From Parelaphostrongylus tenuis (taxonomy: Eukaryota > Nematoda > Chromadorea > Rhabditida > Metastrongylidae): a stretch of DNA of 64,000 nucleotides. The notes beneath the pieces are model-generated. The model was not told where the DNA came from, ran no database searches, and saw only the letters and a program-made list of their open reading frames with translations. How positions within the stretch are numbered: position 1 is the first letter of the stretch; each line of letters opens with the position of its first letter. The translations under genes were made by a program, and so were the position numbers. The stretch spans positions 30,058-94,057 of the forward strand of contig JAHQIW010004318.1 of the NCBI GenBank assembly GCA_019055375.1. Direction: 5' to 3'. Shown piece after piece: positions 1-11,249 of this stretch.

Positions 1-185
1 GAGGTTCTTCGTTCAGGCCATGCTCTACTGAAAGAAGATTTGATTGGGTGAACAGAAGGTGAAGTGCACAACGACGACGAGCGAGGAAGAACTATTGACT
101 CGAAACATCTGAAAACGACAATACGAACCATAGCGTCAGTCTAATAAATACTGTTGTTGATACCTCGTGCTACAGGCTTAATCAA
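1..185 (+). repeat. HH4-type arm at the start of repeat K (copy 1)
   Basis: The segment from about 26 aligns with 31,300-31,470 and, more loosely, with the right arms of the two HH4 foldbacks (22,290-22,440 and 45,740-45,900). Shared landmarks are GAAGATTTGA near the left, a purine-rich middle, and CCTCGTGCTACAGGC at 162-176. The hammerhead-like part of the HH4 arm is eroded beyond use here. The window edge cuts the left side, so a missing inverted partner cannot be excluded. Both copies of repeat K begin with this arm, so it was probably part of K before K was copied. Confidence 0.5.
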
Positions 186-296
186 CAAAGGATATGTCCT
201 TTCATTCTTATTTGAGCCAACTTGTCATGCGGTCTGGTAAGGGCTCTTGTTACAGCCCGATACACGTGTTTCGTCCTCACAGACTCGTCAGCGATA
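186..296 (-). mobile_element. Solo arm of HH2 foldback element inserted in repeat K
   Basis: This aligns with one arm of the complete HH2 foldback at 10,931-11,355. Shared blocks are TTTGAGCCAACTTGTCATG at 211-229, AAGGGCTCTTGT, and the whole hammerhead segment read on the minus strand. The second K copy at 31,460-31,500 lacks this segment, so it is an insertion of about 110 bp. Only one arm is present. It stops immediately 5' of the catalytic core, so the 5' strand of helix I is lost. Confidence 0.75.
256..291 (-). ncRNA. Hammerhead ribozyme core, HH2 type, helix I incomplete
   Basis: Read on the minus strand, the core CTGACGA (285-291) is followed by helix II GTCU/GGAC closed by a GUGA tetraloop, then GAA, then the self-complementary ACACGTGT as helix III, cleavage-site A and TCGGG. 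This matches the complete copy at 11,250-11,290 except that the tetraloop is GUGA rather than GUAA, and both fit GNRA. The CCCGA strand that should close helix I is missing because the element is truncated there. All conserved core bases fit the hammerhead consensus CUGANGA...GAA. Without helix I this copy should not cleave in cis. Confidence 0.75.
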
Positions 297-870
297 TATG
301 ATTGATATAAAGAAGATATGATTGATCGTTTATACCGAGTTAAACGAAAGTCGGCTTACAATGTAGAACGATTTATTGATATTCTCTGCAGAAAAGCTTA
401 GGTTTTAGGAGAGCTTCATCGTCACAAAAAGCGAAATATCACCGAGGAGACTCTTTGAAGATATGTCGGTGCTTATTAACCCGTTGCAAATACATGTATC
501 GCTTTGAGTACAGACCCTCTCGGCGCAAAATTATTGGAAAGATTTCTATAAATTTATTTCTAGTAAAAGCACCTAGTTGTCAGAGAGATCTCCACTTTTT
601 ATTACTAATTTTGCCATTCGCTCATACACTTTGTGAACTGTGGTAGTGTTTCCTTCCTTTTGTATCCAGATGAGAAGTCTCCCTAGACGTTAGTAACAAA
701 TCCATAGTTTTGGAGAAATGAAGATTTTTGTACGAGGCTTCGTTTATGAAGTAACTTTTCTGTTGCATCATATAAACAAAAGAGGACTGGGTTTGCTTTT
801 TACTAGAAACTTTACGTTGCCTTTTTTGATACCTATACAGTTAAATCCACAGACCTCCTTCTTTGAGGGT
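297..870 (+). repeat. Dispersed repeat K, copy 1, 5' part
   Basis: This aligns over most of its length with 31,480-32,400. Shared blocks include GATATGATTGAT, AAACGAAAGTCGGCTTAC and GATCTCCACTT. The two copies are clearly related but well diverged, with several indels. No protein could be recognised; the open frames here are short and not shared between copies. At about 870 the alignment breaks, where the RTE fragment starts, and it resumes at about 1,766. Confidence 0.65.
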
Positions 871-1765
871 TCCCGCCCAGTTAGTCACGAGGGCACGTGG
901 TGCGTTCCCACGTGGTGGATAGGGGAAGAAACGCAAACCAAAAACGACCGTGTGCTTCCCAGAGACTCAGGTGGATTCAGTGGAGAGCACTCCTGCCTCT
1001 GCAGCGCCGACTTGACAAAACTCTATCTCTACGAGCCAAGTCGGCCAAAAGCCTGCAATCAAGCGGCTGGGAAGTACATGGGAGGCTGTTAGGAGTCGCC
1101 TCCAACAAAAAAGCTCCTTCCGCTCCTCCGAGAGAGACTGGCAAGCTACTCGTGAGTACCCAGCCCCCACGTTTAGAGTCTGACAAGCTATACGTTGGGT
1201 ATCAAAATGCCAAAAACAGTAATAAATATGGGCTTCATTCCCCTGACCCCGAAAGAGCCCCTGGCACGGCAGCACCAGGTAGGACGAGTATGGAGAGGCT
1301 CCTCAATCTCAGGGCCAAATTAGGCTGTCAAGATCGAAACGGACAAAAATGACGATCCGTACCTAGAATGCAAGAACCCTTGCTCACGAATCCGCTGTAG
1401 AAAATCAATTTTTTGAAGAAAGGAGAATGAGGTACGACGTCATTAATCTGGGTGAGACGAGAAGGAGCCATACTTTCACGCTGTTTATGACATCGGAGAA
1501 GAACTGTTCCTTGGAACATGTGATCGCGGCGGTGTCGGCGGCGTTGGCGTCCTCGTGAAATCGAATTTGACCGTAAACATTGATTGGTTTGAACAACTAA
1601 CAACCCGTATCCGACGAATACGGTTGAAACGACGTGGTTCTATGTCGGTTTTGACAATCTTCGTTGCATACGCACCATTATCAAGCTATGACGAAGCCGA
1701 AGTCGAAGCGTTCTTTATAGACCTCGATAAATTCTTCAGAGATGAACACATACATTCTTCGCGGT
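871..1765 (+). mobile_element. RTE-clade retrotransposon, 5' region and endonuclease fragment (pseudogene)
   Basis: An ATG at 1,349 opens an apurinic-type endonuclease reading. MTIRT, a stop at 1,364, then NARTLAHESAVEN and YDVINLGETRR follow in one frame. After a frameshift near 1,490 it continues EELFLGTCDRGGVGGVGVL, FEQLTTRIRRIRLKR and VAYAPLSSYDEAEVEAF. This is the N-terminal endonuclease of the hookworm RTE protein; the GETRR block holds its catalytic glutamate. The roughly 480 bp before the ATG are more GC-rich than the surroundings and are probably the 5' leader. Similarity stops at 1,763, where repeat K resumes, so the reverse transcriptase half is absent. Keeping the 5' end and losing the 3' end is the reverse of usual LINE truncation. 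Non-functional. Confidence 0.85.
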
Positions 1766-1985
1766 CATTGCACCTCTATGGTCTATTCTGTGAGAAATCG
1801 ACCCAAAAAAGAACCATTTCTGCAATGTGAAGTTAGGAGAAGGAATATATACGGAATTCTAGTATGCAGCTAGAACAGGTCTCGACAGAGTTCTCACTGA
1901 CCAAAGTTAGGATCATTTTCTTGGAAAAGTACACTTATTCTCTACCTCCTGCTTCTGTAGTAGGCTATTAGTACACACATTGATG
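1766..1985 (+). repeat. Dispersed repeat K, copy 1, 3' part
   Basis: This matches 32,555-32,760. Both copies run through CTCTATGG, TATGCAGCT, AAAGTTAGGA and AAAAGTGCACTTA/AAAAGTACACTTA before entering the T-type motif around AGTAGTCATT. The K copy is therefore interrupted by the RTE fragment. About 150 bp present in the other copy (32,405-32,555) are missing here. Confidence 0.7.
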
Positions 1986-2849
1986 TGGAACTCGAAGGTC
2001 ATTTTACCCAGTTGGGCTACGTGTGTTCTGTGTTTCTTGCACCATCAACCCCTCTTTTGACACTACTCTTTCTACTTCACTGCGCGCCTGTCTGTCAGCA
2101 ACCAGCCGTCAACGGTTGAGTGTGCCAGCAATCTTTCCAAAGCTTAAATTTGTGACGACTGATTATGTGCATCCTTTCTGGAAAAGTGCTTACTTATAAA
2201 TGTAACTTTCTAAATCAAATCACGTTTCACACCTGCCGCTTGCTCTTCTACCTTTTCGGTGGAAACACTAAAAGCATATAAACGTGGAGAGGAAGTCTTG
2301 TATTATCATAGCCAAATGTTCTATGTGGTGTTTCCTCCAAAGTGTAAAATATTCCTTATTAAGTAACAGAAATTGCACGTCACACGTGCAACACACCAGC
2401 GCAATTGATCGGTCGCCGTGTCAGAACCATGAGCGACTATCTCCCCTCTTCCCTAGCCCGTGAATTAGCCGAAAAAGCCCGCTTATGTAAACTCAATCTT
2501 GCTTTCCTTGCTACACTACAGTGAAACGGTCTCTCCAAAAATTAAGCAAGGCCTTGGAATCAACGAAGACCGGTATCGCTATCGGAAGATTGGTCATAGT
2601 CGCACGAAGTTCTGTCTAGCGAGAAATATATGCGTGTGAAACATAAGTGATTTTTGTAGCGCAGTAGCTAGAGATTTGTGCTTTCAAATGATTGCTAAAG
2701 GTGCAATAGACACTCCTTGCGCAGCGAAAGAGGTTGTCTCTTTACTCGCTTCCTGATAATGAAAAAAATCGTGCACATATACAAATTTATTTATTATTTA
2801 TTAGGTGATACAAGTAAAACTATAAAACAAAGACTCTTCTGCAATTCCT
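1986..2849. other. Unassigned stretch with weak T-family motif
   Basis: No gene was recognised. Around 2,520-2,700 there is a diverged match to 21,395-21,530 and 46,640-46,720 (GAGAAACGG, AAGCA..GCTTTGGAAT) and a T-family core variant near 2,684. The rest shows no structure I can name. Confidence 0.4.
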
Positions 2850-4880
2850 ATAGGCTCCCAACTCCTGAATCACACTGCTAGTTATGAAACTGTTGAAAGT
2901 TATCGTTGAGCTGCATTGTATGTAACGTGCATTCTATCATCTTTGACAGACTATTAGTTGTTTCTAATTTCTAATCATTGTAACCAACTTTTGCGTATTG
3001 CATCATGTGAAGGTATATCAATAGACAATTTATTTCATAATATTCTTTACACAACTTATGGCAATTCATTGAATTCTAGAAGCGGTATTATTGCACAGTA
3101 TACAAGTACTTTTGTTTCGTAAAAAGGAGCTCTATATGCACCGAACACATGGGAAATTGTATAGAAGAACATGGAACATATTTAGAATAGGAAAATATAA
3201 AAATTCTTTTAAAACACTGAAAAAACCTAGTTAGCGTCTTCAAAGAGGAAATATAACTATACAAATTGTTATTCAAAAATCTCAACGCCGTCGTCAACCA
3301 GGAAAGCCGCATTACAATGGACATTATAACAAACTTATCAAAAGTTCTTAAAAATGGTATCCCAGTTTGGCCAAAGCGGCAAAATACTGCACTTAGTTCA
3401 GTGGAACACGGTCTATCGAGTCAATTAACATTATTGCGTTGTCACTTAGTGCAGTAGAATTTGATATGGGCGACTTTCCGCTTATGTCACGAGCCGGTGA
3501 CTACGTAAAGTACTAATGTATTAAGGCCGGATTACAAGTTGCGAGATATAAAGACACATAGGCATGGGCATTTAGCCCAGTAGAGGCACAACCTCTACTA
3601 CATGACGAACTTCGCAACTTTGATGAACGAGATCATCTTGCGCGTTTTAGAAACAAATCTATCAAGAAGAATACCAATGGAACAAATTTTGGAAAATGAA
3701 CTAGAATTCGCTCATAAGGACAGATGCTATGCTTCACTGGCTCCATGATCACAGCTGAGGTTCCTTTTCTCTTTAAATAGGCGCAAGAAGTCTATCTGAA
3801 AGAAGTTGGTGATGATTCAATTTCCGATTGCGTTGATAAGTTGATATCGAAGCATCAGAAGTCGTCGTTAGACCATCAGAACATCTAAAACATGACTCCA
3901 ATAAATACCAAGTTTGATCTCACATCTGTAGAGATGAATGGAATTTCTTTTGCCTATACATAACTTGGAAAGGCCACATGTACACCATGGAGAGATGGAC
4001 GTGTTGTTTCAGAAACATGCTGTAATTTGCAAGCGTAATGAAAGTGTGTCAAAGCCCTGCATTATACATTTCGGTTCACATAGATTACGATACATTGCAG
4101 ATTAAGATTATCTGAAAAAAAACCATCTATTCACGAATTCCTTCCGTGGTGCTGTGATGTCAGGACTGCATCCCTACATAAGAAGAAGTGTTTTAATATA
4201 CCCTGACAGACGTTGTAGGATGTTTTCGAATATATTATTGCCTTTAAAAGAAGACAACATAGTTATTGGAGAACTTCAGAAACTTCTAACGCTCCTCACA
4301 GATAATCGCATCTAATCTACAGCGCACAAAAATATATACGTATCACAGCGATTAGGCAGATCGCTAAAAAAATGTCTTTTTGTGGAAGATAAACGCGACG
4401 AAACGATGAATGGAATGCCAGATGTGTTGAGATCCACACAATAATTTGAGATGACTGACCGTTCAGAAAAATGAACTGACATTTGATAGTTTATACCAGA
4501 GTTACGGCGCAGATATCATATCAGTTATATTGAAATCATATGTGTGGCACAAAATATGAATATTGGATGAAGCGCGGATATTTTGGAAAAGTTTGCAAAT
4601 CGAAAGTGGAGTAGAAGTTGTAACCTCTCGAAGCCAAAGGAGGAATGTTTGTGAATATCAAAATCACGATAGTGAAGGAAAGAAACAGTGGATGCTCATA
4701 ACACCAAAATTCTTCAAAAATTTTTCATTACGTAATCGGTATATTTCAGACTATCACCGAGATACTAGAGATATGTGCTTGGGACTCTGAGATCGACAGA
4801 AATACATGAATAGATTTTATGATTACAAAGCTCCACATAAAATCTTGTGTGCTTGCCAGTGTCACGATGCCCGACTTATA
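2850..4880 (+). repeat. Dispersed repeat L, copy A
   Basis: This aligns in the same orientation with 34,850-35,760 and then 38,270-38,800. Landmarks are GAGCTCTA.ATGCACC and AACATGGA (about 3,128-3,176, paired with 35,110-35,160), CATAGTTATTG (4,258, paired with 35,610) and ATATTGAAATCA.A...GTGGCACAAAA (4,527, paired with 38,438). Copy A has about 700 bp (3,440-4,130) missing from copy B, and copy B has a 2.5-kb insertion instead. Open frames are short and interrupted, and no protein family could be named. It could be a DNA transposon or the body of a larger element related to W. Confidence 0.6.
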
Positions 4881-6083
4881 ACTAGTCACGTGCTTCCGCA
4901 TAACTCGCCCTTCTTTGGCCTACTGTAAAACTTGAGAGAGTAAGGGCTTCACAGAGTCTTAGAAGAAACTTTCTCATTGCCATCGGAATATGTGCGTTGG
5001 TCTTTACTGCTTGCAGCTGAGGTCAACCAACCCACTTCATCAAAGTCTGCAATTCTTGGTGTTTCATAGACGAACCATTTACTGCGTGAATAACTGACGT
5101 GCCAGAATCAGTATTATTTTAGTAGTCAGTGACTTGCTTTGGTCATCCAGTTTTTCGAACATTTCAATAATATCTTACATTTTTACTGAAAGTATTGAAC
5201 AGTCAACGACTTAATCGATCAAGGTCAATTACTTACAAATTACCTTTGCTCATAGGCTACCACCAGTTAACAATTTACCCATGTTGCAACTGTATTTCTC
5301 ACAGTAAACAATTAGTATTTCCTGCTTTTTTACTAGTCTACCAGCAGTCAATCAGTAGGTGGAGAAATGGAGATTTTGATACTGAGTTTGGTTTTCAAAA
5401 AGTCGAATTTAGTATACAGTTTCAACAAGAACAAAATTATGCCTGTTTTTGGAATTGAATTCATTCTTCAAACATTAGCGGCGGCTTTTGTTGGAGGTTA
5501 TATGGCGAAATTTATATAGTCGGAACACTTCATCATCGCGAAAAGGCAGCATGTAGCCGACGAGATTTCTGCAGGTGATTTTATCAGAGGATGTCCATGC
5601 GTTCTAACAGCCCCCACTTCTTAGCAGAAAAATCACATGCTTTGGAAATGAGCATATTTTTCCCAACACCTAATTGCGCTTTCGCCTCTCCTGTCTATGA
5701 AGAGTAAGACCATTTGCTCCTGCTTACTCATCATCCGTCCGATAGCCATGTCCTGGTCAACAGTCGACTTCTGATATTGAGCATGCACAGCTAGTATAAA
5801 TCGATTGGTTTCTTACGACTGAACCTCACGTATCCTCGAGAACCTTCCATCGCTGAAACAGATCAAAATCGTTTCCTTTTACATACCCTTCTTCGCATTA
5901 TCGGCTCTGAGGAAGGCGATAATTGTCAAAACGTCAATTATTGTACTACTCATTGCACTGTTTTATATTGTTTATGAACACTATTATCACATCCTCGAAT
6001 CTGCCTATAAAGGAAAGACAGTTCATTTCTTACATCAATAAAATAAGGCGTATTAACTATCTATTTATTTACAGAGCCCGCCA
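4881..6083. other. Unassigned AT-rich stretch
   Basis: The open frames (up to about 90 codons) have no recognisable similarity and no clear splice context. No repeat partner was found inside the window. Confidence 0.3.
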
Positions 6084-6312
6084 TCACAAATCTTATTGCG
6101 CGGATCCCAGTACTTCTAGGCATTCGATTCGTTTTCGTCTTTTTCTTGAATCACTTAAAATACTGGTGGATCATGTCTTTTTGAAATCTCGAGGATAGCC
6201 TGGCTGTGGCGTTCCATGGGCGCTTCGCGTTGACTGCTAACGAGTGTTGGGGTATGGAGCTCCTCCAAGAGCGACGCAACGAGCGTCACAACCAATGAGC
6301 CACGTCGCTCCC
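6084..6312 (-). mobile_element. SINE-B copy, antisense
   Basis: Read on the minus strand it starts GGGAGCGACGTGGCTC (ending at 6,312), then GGTTGTGACGCTCGTTGCG, GGAACGCCACAGCCAGGCTA, and a purine-rich tail. It matches SINE-B copies at 44,943, 55,836 and 56,645 through the head, the CAGCCAGG.TATCC block and the GAAAAAGA..AAA tail. The head has tRNA-like promoter spacing (box A-like GTGGCTCATTGG) but the box B is eroded. No coding capacity. Confidence 0.7.
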
Positions 6313-7104
6313 AATAACGCTTATATTTGAAAAAAAAACTTAATTAACGACGAATACAACTGGGTGAAAGGACAATCTCCCGAATGGACAAACAAGTATC
6401 AATAACATTTATTTTCTTCGGGTACGTTTGCTCTTCTTCCCTCAAGCCGTCGCAGTTGTTTTTCTTCACCACCGCAGGATTTTTCTGATCAGTCCAAAGA
6501 AATTAACCTCAGTAGGATAATGGCGGCGTTTGGACTATGTTCCTCTACTCTTCACCTTGTCACTCCCTCCGCTAAGATGCTGGTCGTCTTCCATTTGCAG
6601 TGACATGTCATGCATTCTATGTGCTACAGGAGACGATCATATGGACGTCAATGCGACCACTGTTGCAGAGCCACTGCCAGTATTCAGTGCGTCGGGATGA
6701 CTTTCCAACTGCACATGCTGAAGTCTATGGTTTTACGCTATAGTATGGAGTTGAAAAAAGCAAAACGAATCTAAATACAAGAAAGATATCGTCATATTGA
6801 ATTCCGTAAACGCACGTTTAAAAGCACCTAGTCGATTGGATACTGCATTGGAAGGGCATGCTGGTGATGATCGGCATCTATTGAAATCGACGTCGGCGGT
6901 CAAACAGGTGATAAAGAATTATATTGACCACAACACTGATCAAAAACCAATGGACTTGACCGCTTAACAACCACGTTGAAATGTGGCGTGGTATACAAAG
7001 CGATCACTCGGCAAACGCAGTGGAGTTGCAATTAAAATAAAGCAGCTTTCTAGTGAAATTTGGATTTTTAGCGTCACTAATAGGATTTTCATCGCGAACA
7101 GATC
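6313..7104. other. Unassigned stretch
   Basis: No gene or repeat partner was found in the window. It precedes the HH1 arm and might be further 5' sequence of the same Penelope-like element, but I could not read a credible reverse transcriptase or GIY-YIG frame in it. Confidence 0.3.
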
Positions 7105-7262
7105 TTGAAGGGTGACAGAAGAGATAGAAAGGTCTAATAATACATACGTCCAGGCTCTGAAGAAGGAGGATCGGCGAAACGTCAGTCGAAATACTACTAC
7201 CACCACTTTATCAACCTCTCGTCTGTTGATCAAGATATGTTTTCTCGTTTTCATATATGCAT
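7105..7262 (+). mobile_element. Solo HH1 arm (Penelope-like 3' end)
   Basis: This aligns with the right arm of the HH1 palindrome at 14,660-14,805. Shared blocks are ATACGTCCAGGCTCTGAAGA, CGAAACGTCAG, TTTATCAACCTC and TTTTCATATA. Only one arm is present and no inverted partner is nearby. It carries a degenerate hammerhead at 7,153-7,187. Confidence 0.75.
7153..7187 (+). ncRNA. Hammerhead-like motif, HH1 type, helix II decayed
   Basis: GGCT (7,153-7,156) is followed by core CTGAAGA, an altered helix II region, GAA, self-complementary ACGT, cleavage-site C and AGTC (7,184-7,187). Helix I can still pair as GGCU/AGUC with one G-U wobble. The helix II stem that is perfect at 14,711-14,721 is broken here. 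Probably a dead copy. Confidence 0.55.
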
Positions 7263-7289
7263 GGATAGGAAAAGAGTTCAATAAAGCTT

Positions 7290-7585
7290 TGTAGTGCCGA
7301 TGTTCTTTCCTAGAACCACGTATTCCAAGAGGAAATCCTGATACTCACAGAAATTTGATGTTTCAAGCTCTTATTGAACACTTCTATGATATTCGTTCAT
7401 ATTTCAACCATACTATCTTCTTGTTTCATGTTGACGGCTTCTCGTTCTTACATTGCCGCAAATGAATGATAATCAAAAAATAAGTCACTATACCAAATTG
7501 TTCTTGTGTAATCAAAATTACAATAAAAATCTTTCACTTTTGCAAAACACTTCTTTTCATGAAACAGACTCTTTATACAGTTTCT
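7290..7585 (+). repeat. Dispersed repeat V, copy 1
   Basis: This aligns with 49,415-49,700. Shared blocks are TTATTGAA, CATTGCCGCA.A.GAAT.ATAATCAAA, AAATCTTTCACTTTTG and TTTCATTTTATGAAA-like text. AT-rich, no coding signal, class unknown. Confidence 0.6.
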
Positions 7586-8200
7586 GTTCTTCAATATTTC
7601 ATTATTACATCAAGGTGTTCAGGAACAAAACTTCGCGATATAATCCAAAAAATTAGCCGTGAAGTTGGAACAGCTTATTCAGAAAGGAAAACGTGATTTT
7701 CTTCCTAGTTACCAGTTCGCACTTTTCGAAAACCAAGCTAACTGCTAATTTCTCCAGTTCTTAAGTGACTGAATATTTATTGATAATCTAATGAAAAGCT
7801 CTTTCTTTAAAAGAAGAAGCAAACAGGAGCATTCTCATATAATACGACCGCATTTCACGTAATTCGTGAGAAAGTGAAACTTTCGAGACACATAATGCTC
7901 TTTCAACTAAAACACGTTTACAAGGAAGCTCATATCGACACTGATGTAGTTTTTCATAGCGAGAAAGTTTACTTAACATAGAAACTCTGCTATATAACGC
8001 GAAAAAAGTCCGCTTTGGAAGTGTAACTACACAATTCGGGAGCAAAACTCTAAATTTTTTTTCGCTAGTTAGACGTGTTGAACAGTAACAAACAGAAAAG
8101 CCTTAGATAAAAACATATGATTCTGACACTACGAAGAATTCTCTACAGGCCGATATGCCTTTCATGGTTCCAGCGAATTAGACTTGTCATAAAAATGAAG
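7586..8200. other. Unassigned AT-rich stretch
   Basis: No recognisable gene or partner repeat. An 85-codon minus-strand frame at 7,788-8,045 has no recognisable domain. Confidence 0.3.
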
Positions 8201-8420
8201 GCGAAAAAACGACTTTGAAAATAATCGTGTCTGTGGATTTTACATCGTTTAAAAGGCTATTTTGAAAAACGGCGAACTGGGGCTGTAGCCAGAGATCTAA
8301 GTTTTCGAATGACTGCTAAATGAAAAATTCCTGCTCAGCGAATGAGATTAATTCCAATTTGTCGCTGTCTGAACATCTAAGTTACTTTTTATTCTTTAGT
8401 CGAAATCACTTGAAACTCTG
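8201..8420 (+). repeat. T-family repeat block
   Basis: It holds the T core TCGAATGACTGCTAAA at 8,305-8,320, followed by the usual CTGCTCAGCGAATGAGA context. It is one of many diverged T units in the window (see 42,720-44,880). Confidence 0.5.
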
Positions 8421-10930
8421 CAGCTCCATCTACTGCTTATGTTTTTGACTCGGAGCGCAGCACACAAGAGCATGCAAAGATTCGGGTAATCCTAGTAATA
8501 GATCTATTTAACTAAGAAGAAAATAATATGCCATTACAGCGGATCAACTTACACACATAATGAGAAAGAGAAAAGAAACAAATCTCACCAGCATCATCTC
8601 GCGTTTGTCGCATCTCAATGTTTAATCCGTGCTTCCTCTGCTGAAGAATCATTTCAGTTACACGAGTGAGTGAATCTGTATTTGGACAAATTCGATTCTG
8701 ATCTGTACATTTGATGAGTCGATATTATTACAATTCTCAAGTTAGTGTTCGTAAGTACATCAACACAAATTTATGGAACCAATATACTAGATCTTCTTAT
8801 AGGTTATGGCATTAGAGCAATAAATTTGAAATGTAATAGGTCTTCTACAAGTTTTGGCCTCAGAGCAGAGCCATAAGTTATTGAAATTGCATGAATATTG
8901 CTTCCTTTATTTGCGCATTTTCCTGCAAACATTTTGGTGTACAACTTGCCTATACTTTCTATGAGATGGAGTTGACGTGGAAAAAAAAATCGCTTGCTAC
9001 TCATGCACTAATGACGCGTTGAGAAAGACGCTAGTGAAGCCGCGCGCAAGACCAGTGAAGCTGCCTGCGGGCGGCTTGAGCGCGAGTGATCTTCTAGATT
9101 GAGTCTCCAGCTTCAAACTGGAATTACTTCCTAACCCTCCTTTCTGCAACCGCATCATCACCGCAAGCTCCATTAATCTGCGCGTCGCTTCACTTGCGCT
9201 TTCCCCTACGCCTGTTTGCGCATGATAACGAATTTGTTCACAAGACAGATCCGTCTCAAAGCAAGTATACGCAACTGTATACCTGTACTCTTCGCAGAAA
9301 ATCGCAATTGAACGATATAAAACGGCCTGACATCAAAGAGAAGTTATTTAAATTGCTGAGCAACTTTAATCAAAGTCGTCGATCAACTCCTTAGCAGTTC
9401 TTTAGTTATATTAGTTATAGTTTAGTTAGTTATATTCTTTAGTTGCTTTGATGGCGGCTTTCAGAATTGGCAAGCAAAGTTCTGAAAAAATAACGGAAAT
9501 CGCGTTCGCTTAAATCGAGCTGTGCCTGCTAATCTTAAAACATCACGAAAGGGTGCAATTTTCGTCGACTGTTTTTTCTCAATTCGACGAATTTTTCAAA
9601 TCTCTTGTAGCATAATTGTAGAGAAGACCTTGTTTCATCGTCTCTTAGGTACAATCCTTCATTTTCGTCCCATATTGCCGCGAAAACTGTAAGAAAACCG
9701 CTACGCGATCGAAGCAGCCTGCTTTGGGCGCGATATGTGTTTTTCTTTTCTCTCCACACCGCTTTATGTAAGGCTTTTCATTAAACAATTCCATCGTCAA
9801 AACTGTCGAGGTTGAGCCATCGAACGACAACTTGAAGTGTAACGAAAAGCCGTCCACACACCGCGTCCGAGGAGCATAACAGACTGATTGTGAAACACAA
9901 TATTATTCTCACTGGTCAGCGCAAGTACAGAGGCTTTCAAAACTGAGCGCATTAGTAGAATTGCCGAGATTCAGGCCTCAGAATGATTAGTAAAATTTTC
10001 AGAAAAAAAAGTTTTGTTCAGCGAGGAATGCTCTAGAAGATCGCGTATCCAAATGCATACATGCTGTCCCGAAAAGGTTGAATTGACGGCAAATGGAACA
10101 GTGCTTTCCTAGCTATCTGCAGTATGCTAAGATGTAAAGATCTAGTACTTCCTTACTTCATTGTTCTTCTTACCTTCATAATTTCCCATACTACCTCTTT
10201 ATCTCGAAAAATTTTTTATGAGGCCCGTCTTCACATCTACTTGCTGATCCAAACACTTCTTGCGTTTGATTCATTTTTTCATCCATAATCTACGTCCCTA
10301 TTCAAACTTTCAAAACAAAGGTTCAACTGCTGTAAAGGAGATATTGCCCTCATTATGAGTGACAATGAGTGCTGATTATGTCACTGCCCTTAAAGTCCTA
10401 TAATATTTGGGATCATACAATTGGATTGCAGAGAGTAAGCCGACTCTGAACAATTTTGATGACGTTCTTCACGCCCCGGAGGAGGGCTGAGTAAGCCCAG
10501 ATAAGATCGCTGAGCACTATGGCCGTGATCATTAGCATCACAATCTCTGCTACAGGAGCAGCTTAATGGAACAACAGATTATCAAAGTCTCTTTTCTATT
10601 GATTATTGCAGATTTTTATGGATTAATCTAAAATTTCATTTGACAAACCCTCTCTTAGATTATCAGAAAGGATAACAACGAGTCAAAAAATTCTATTGAT
10701 AACAACATTGGACCACCTGACATCAGTTCGGCTTCCAAAGCATATGCTCAAAGTCACACTAAAGCTTTTTTTTTTTGAAATCTCACCTACATATTTAGTG
10801 CCTACATTCGACCATAAAGCCAAGAATTCCAAAGACAGAATTTCTATTAACCTCGGTATTGGTGAAATGTTACATTGTACGCTTATTATACCTTTACTTC
10901 GAGTGCTTTGTTGAAACCACGCTCAAATTT
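8421..10930. other. Unassigned 2.5-kb stretch
   Basis: No gene recognised. A short TTAGTTATA-type low-complexity run lies at about 9,400-9,445. Overlapping minus-strand frames at 9,535-9,857 show no known domain. No partner repeat was noticed in the window. Confidence 0.3.
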
Positions 10931-10994
10931 CAATAGATACTTTCATTATTATTTGAGCCAACTTGTCATGTGATCTCGGTAAGGGCTTTTGTAC

Positions 10995-11038
10995 AGCCCG
11001 ATACACGTGTTTCATCCATACAGACTCGTTAGTCAGGC
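10995..11038 (-). ncRNA. Hammerhead ribozyme, HH2 left arm, mutated core
   Basis: Minus-strand reading: CCTGA, then CTAACGA where an active core would have CTGACGA (G to A at the invariant G), helix II GTCT/GGAT with loop GUAU, GAA, ACACGTGT, A, TCGGG. Helix I still pairs with one G-U wobble. Loss of the invariant G predicts no cleavage. Confidence 0.7.
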
Positions 11039-11249
11039 AGAACCGGTCGTCTTTCAATAAAGCACTTGAAATAAAGGTATAATATGATACAAATACCAGC
11101 CAAAGAGCAATTGAGTGAGCAAATACTCTGTGATAAGTGAAAACTTCGCTTGACACAGAGTGTAAATTGTTCGTCTTTGTTGACTCTCTGTAAGGGAGCA
11201 GAGCTCCCGAGAGACTGACTATAAGAATATCGAAAGATGACGAGATCTG

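Noticed and set aside
3455..3700. EFDMGDFPLMSRAGDYV looks like the bacterial/plastid RNA polymerase beta-subunit motif GDFPLM, and FDERDHLARFRN like a later beta-subunit block
   Set aside because: Residues between and around these do not follow the family, stops interrupt the frame, and copy B of the repeat lacks the segment. Taken as coincidence.
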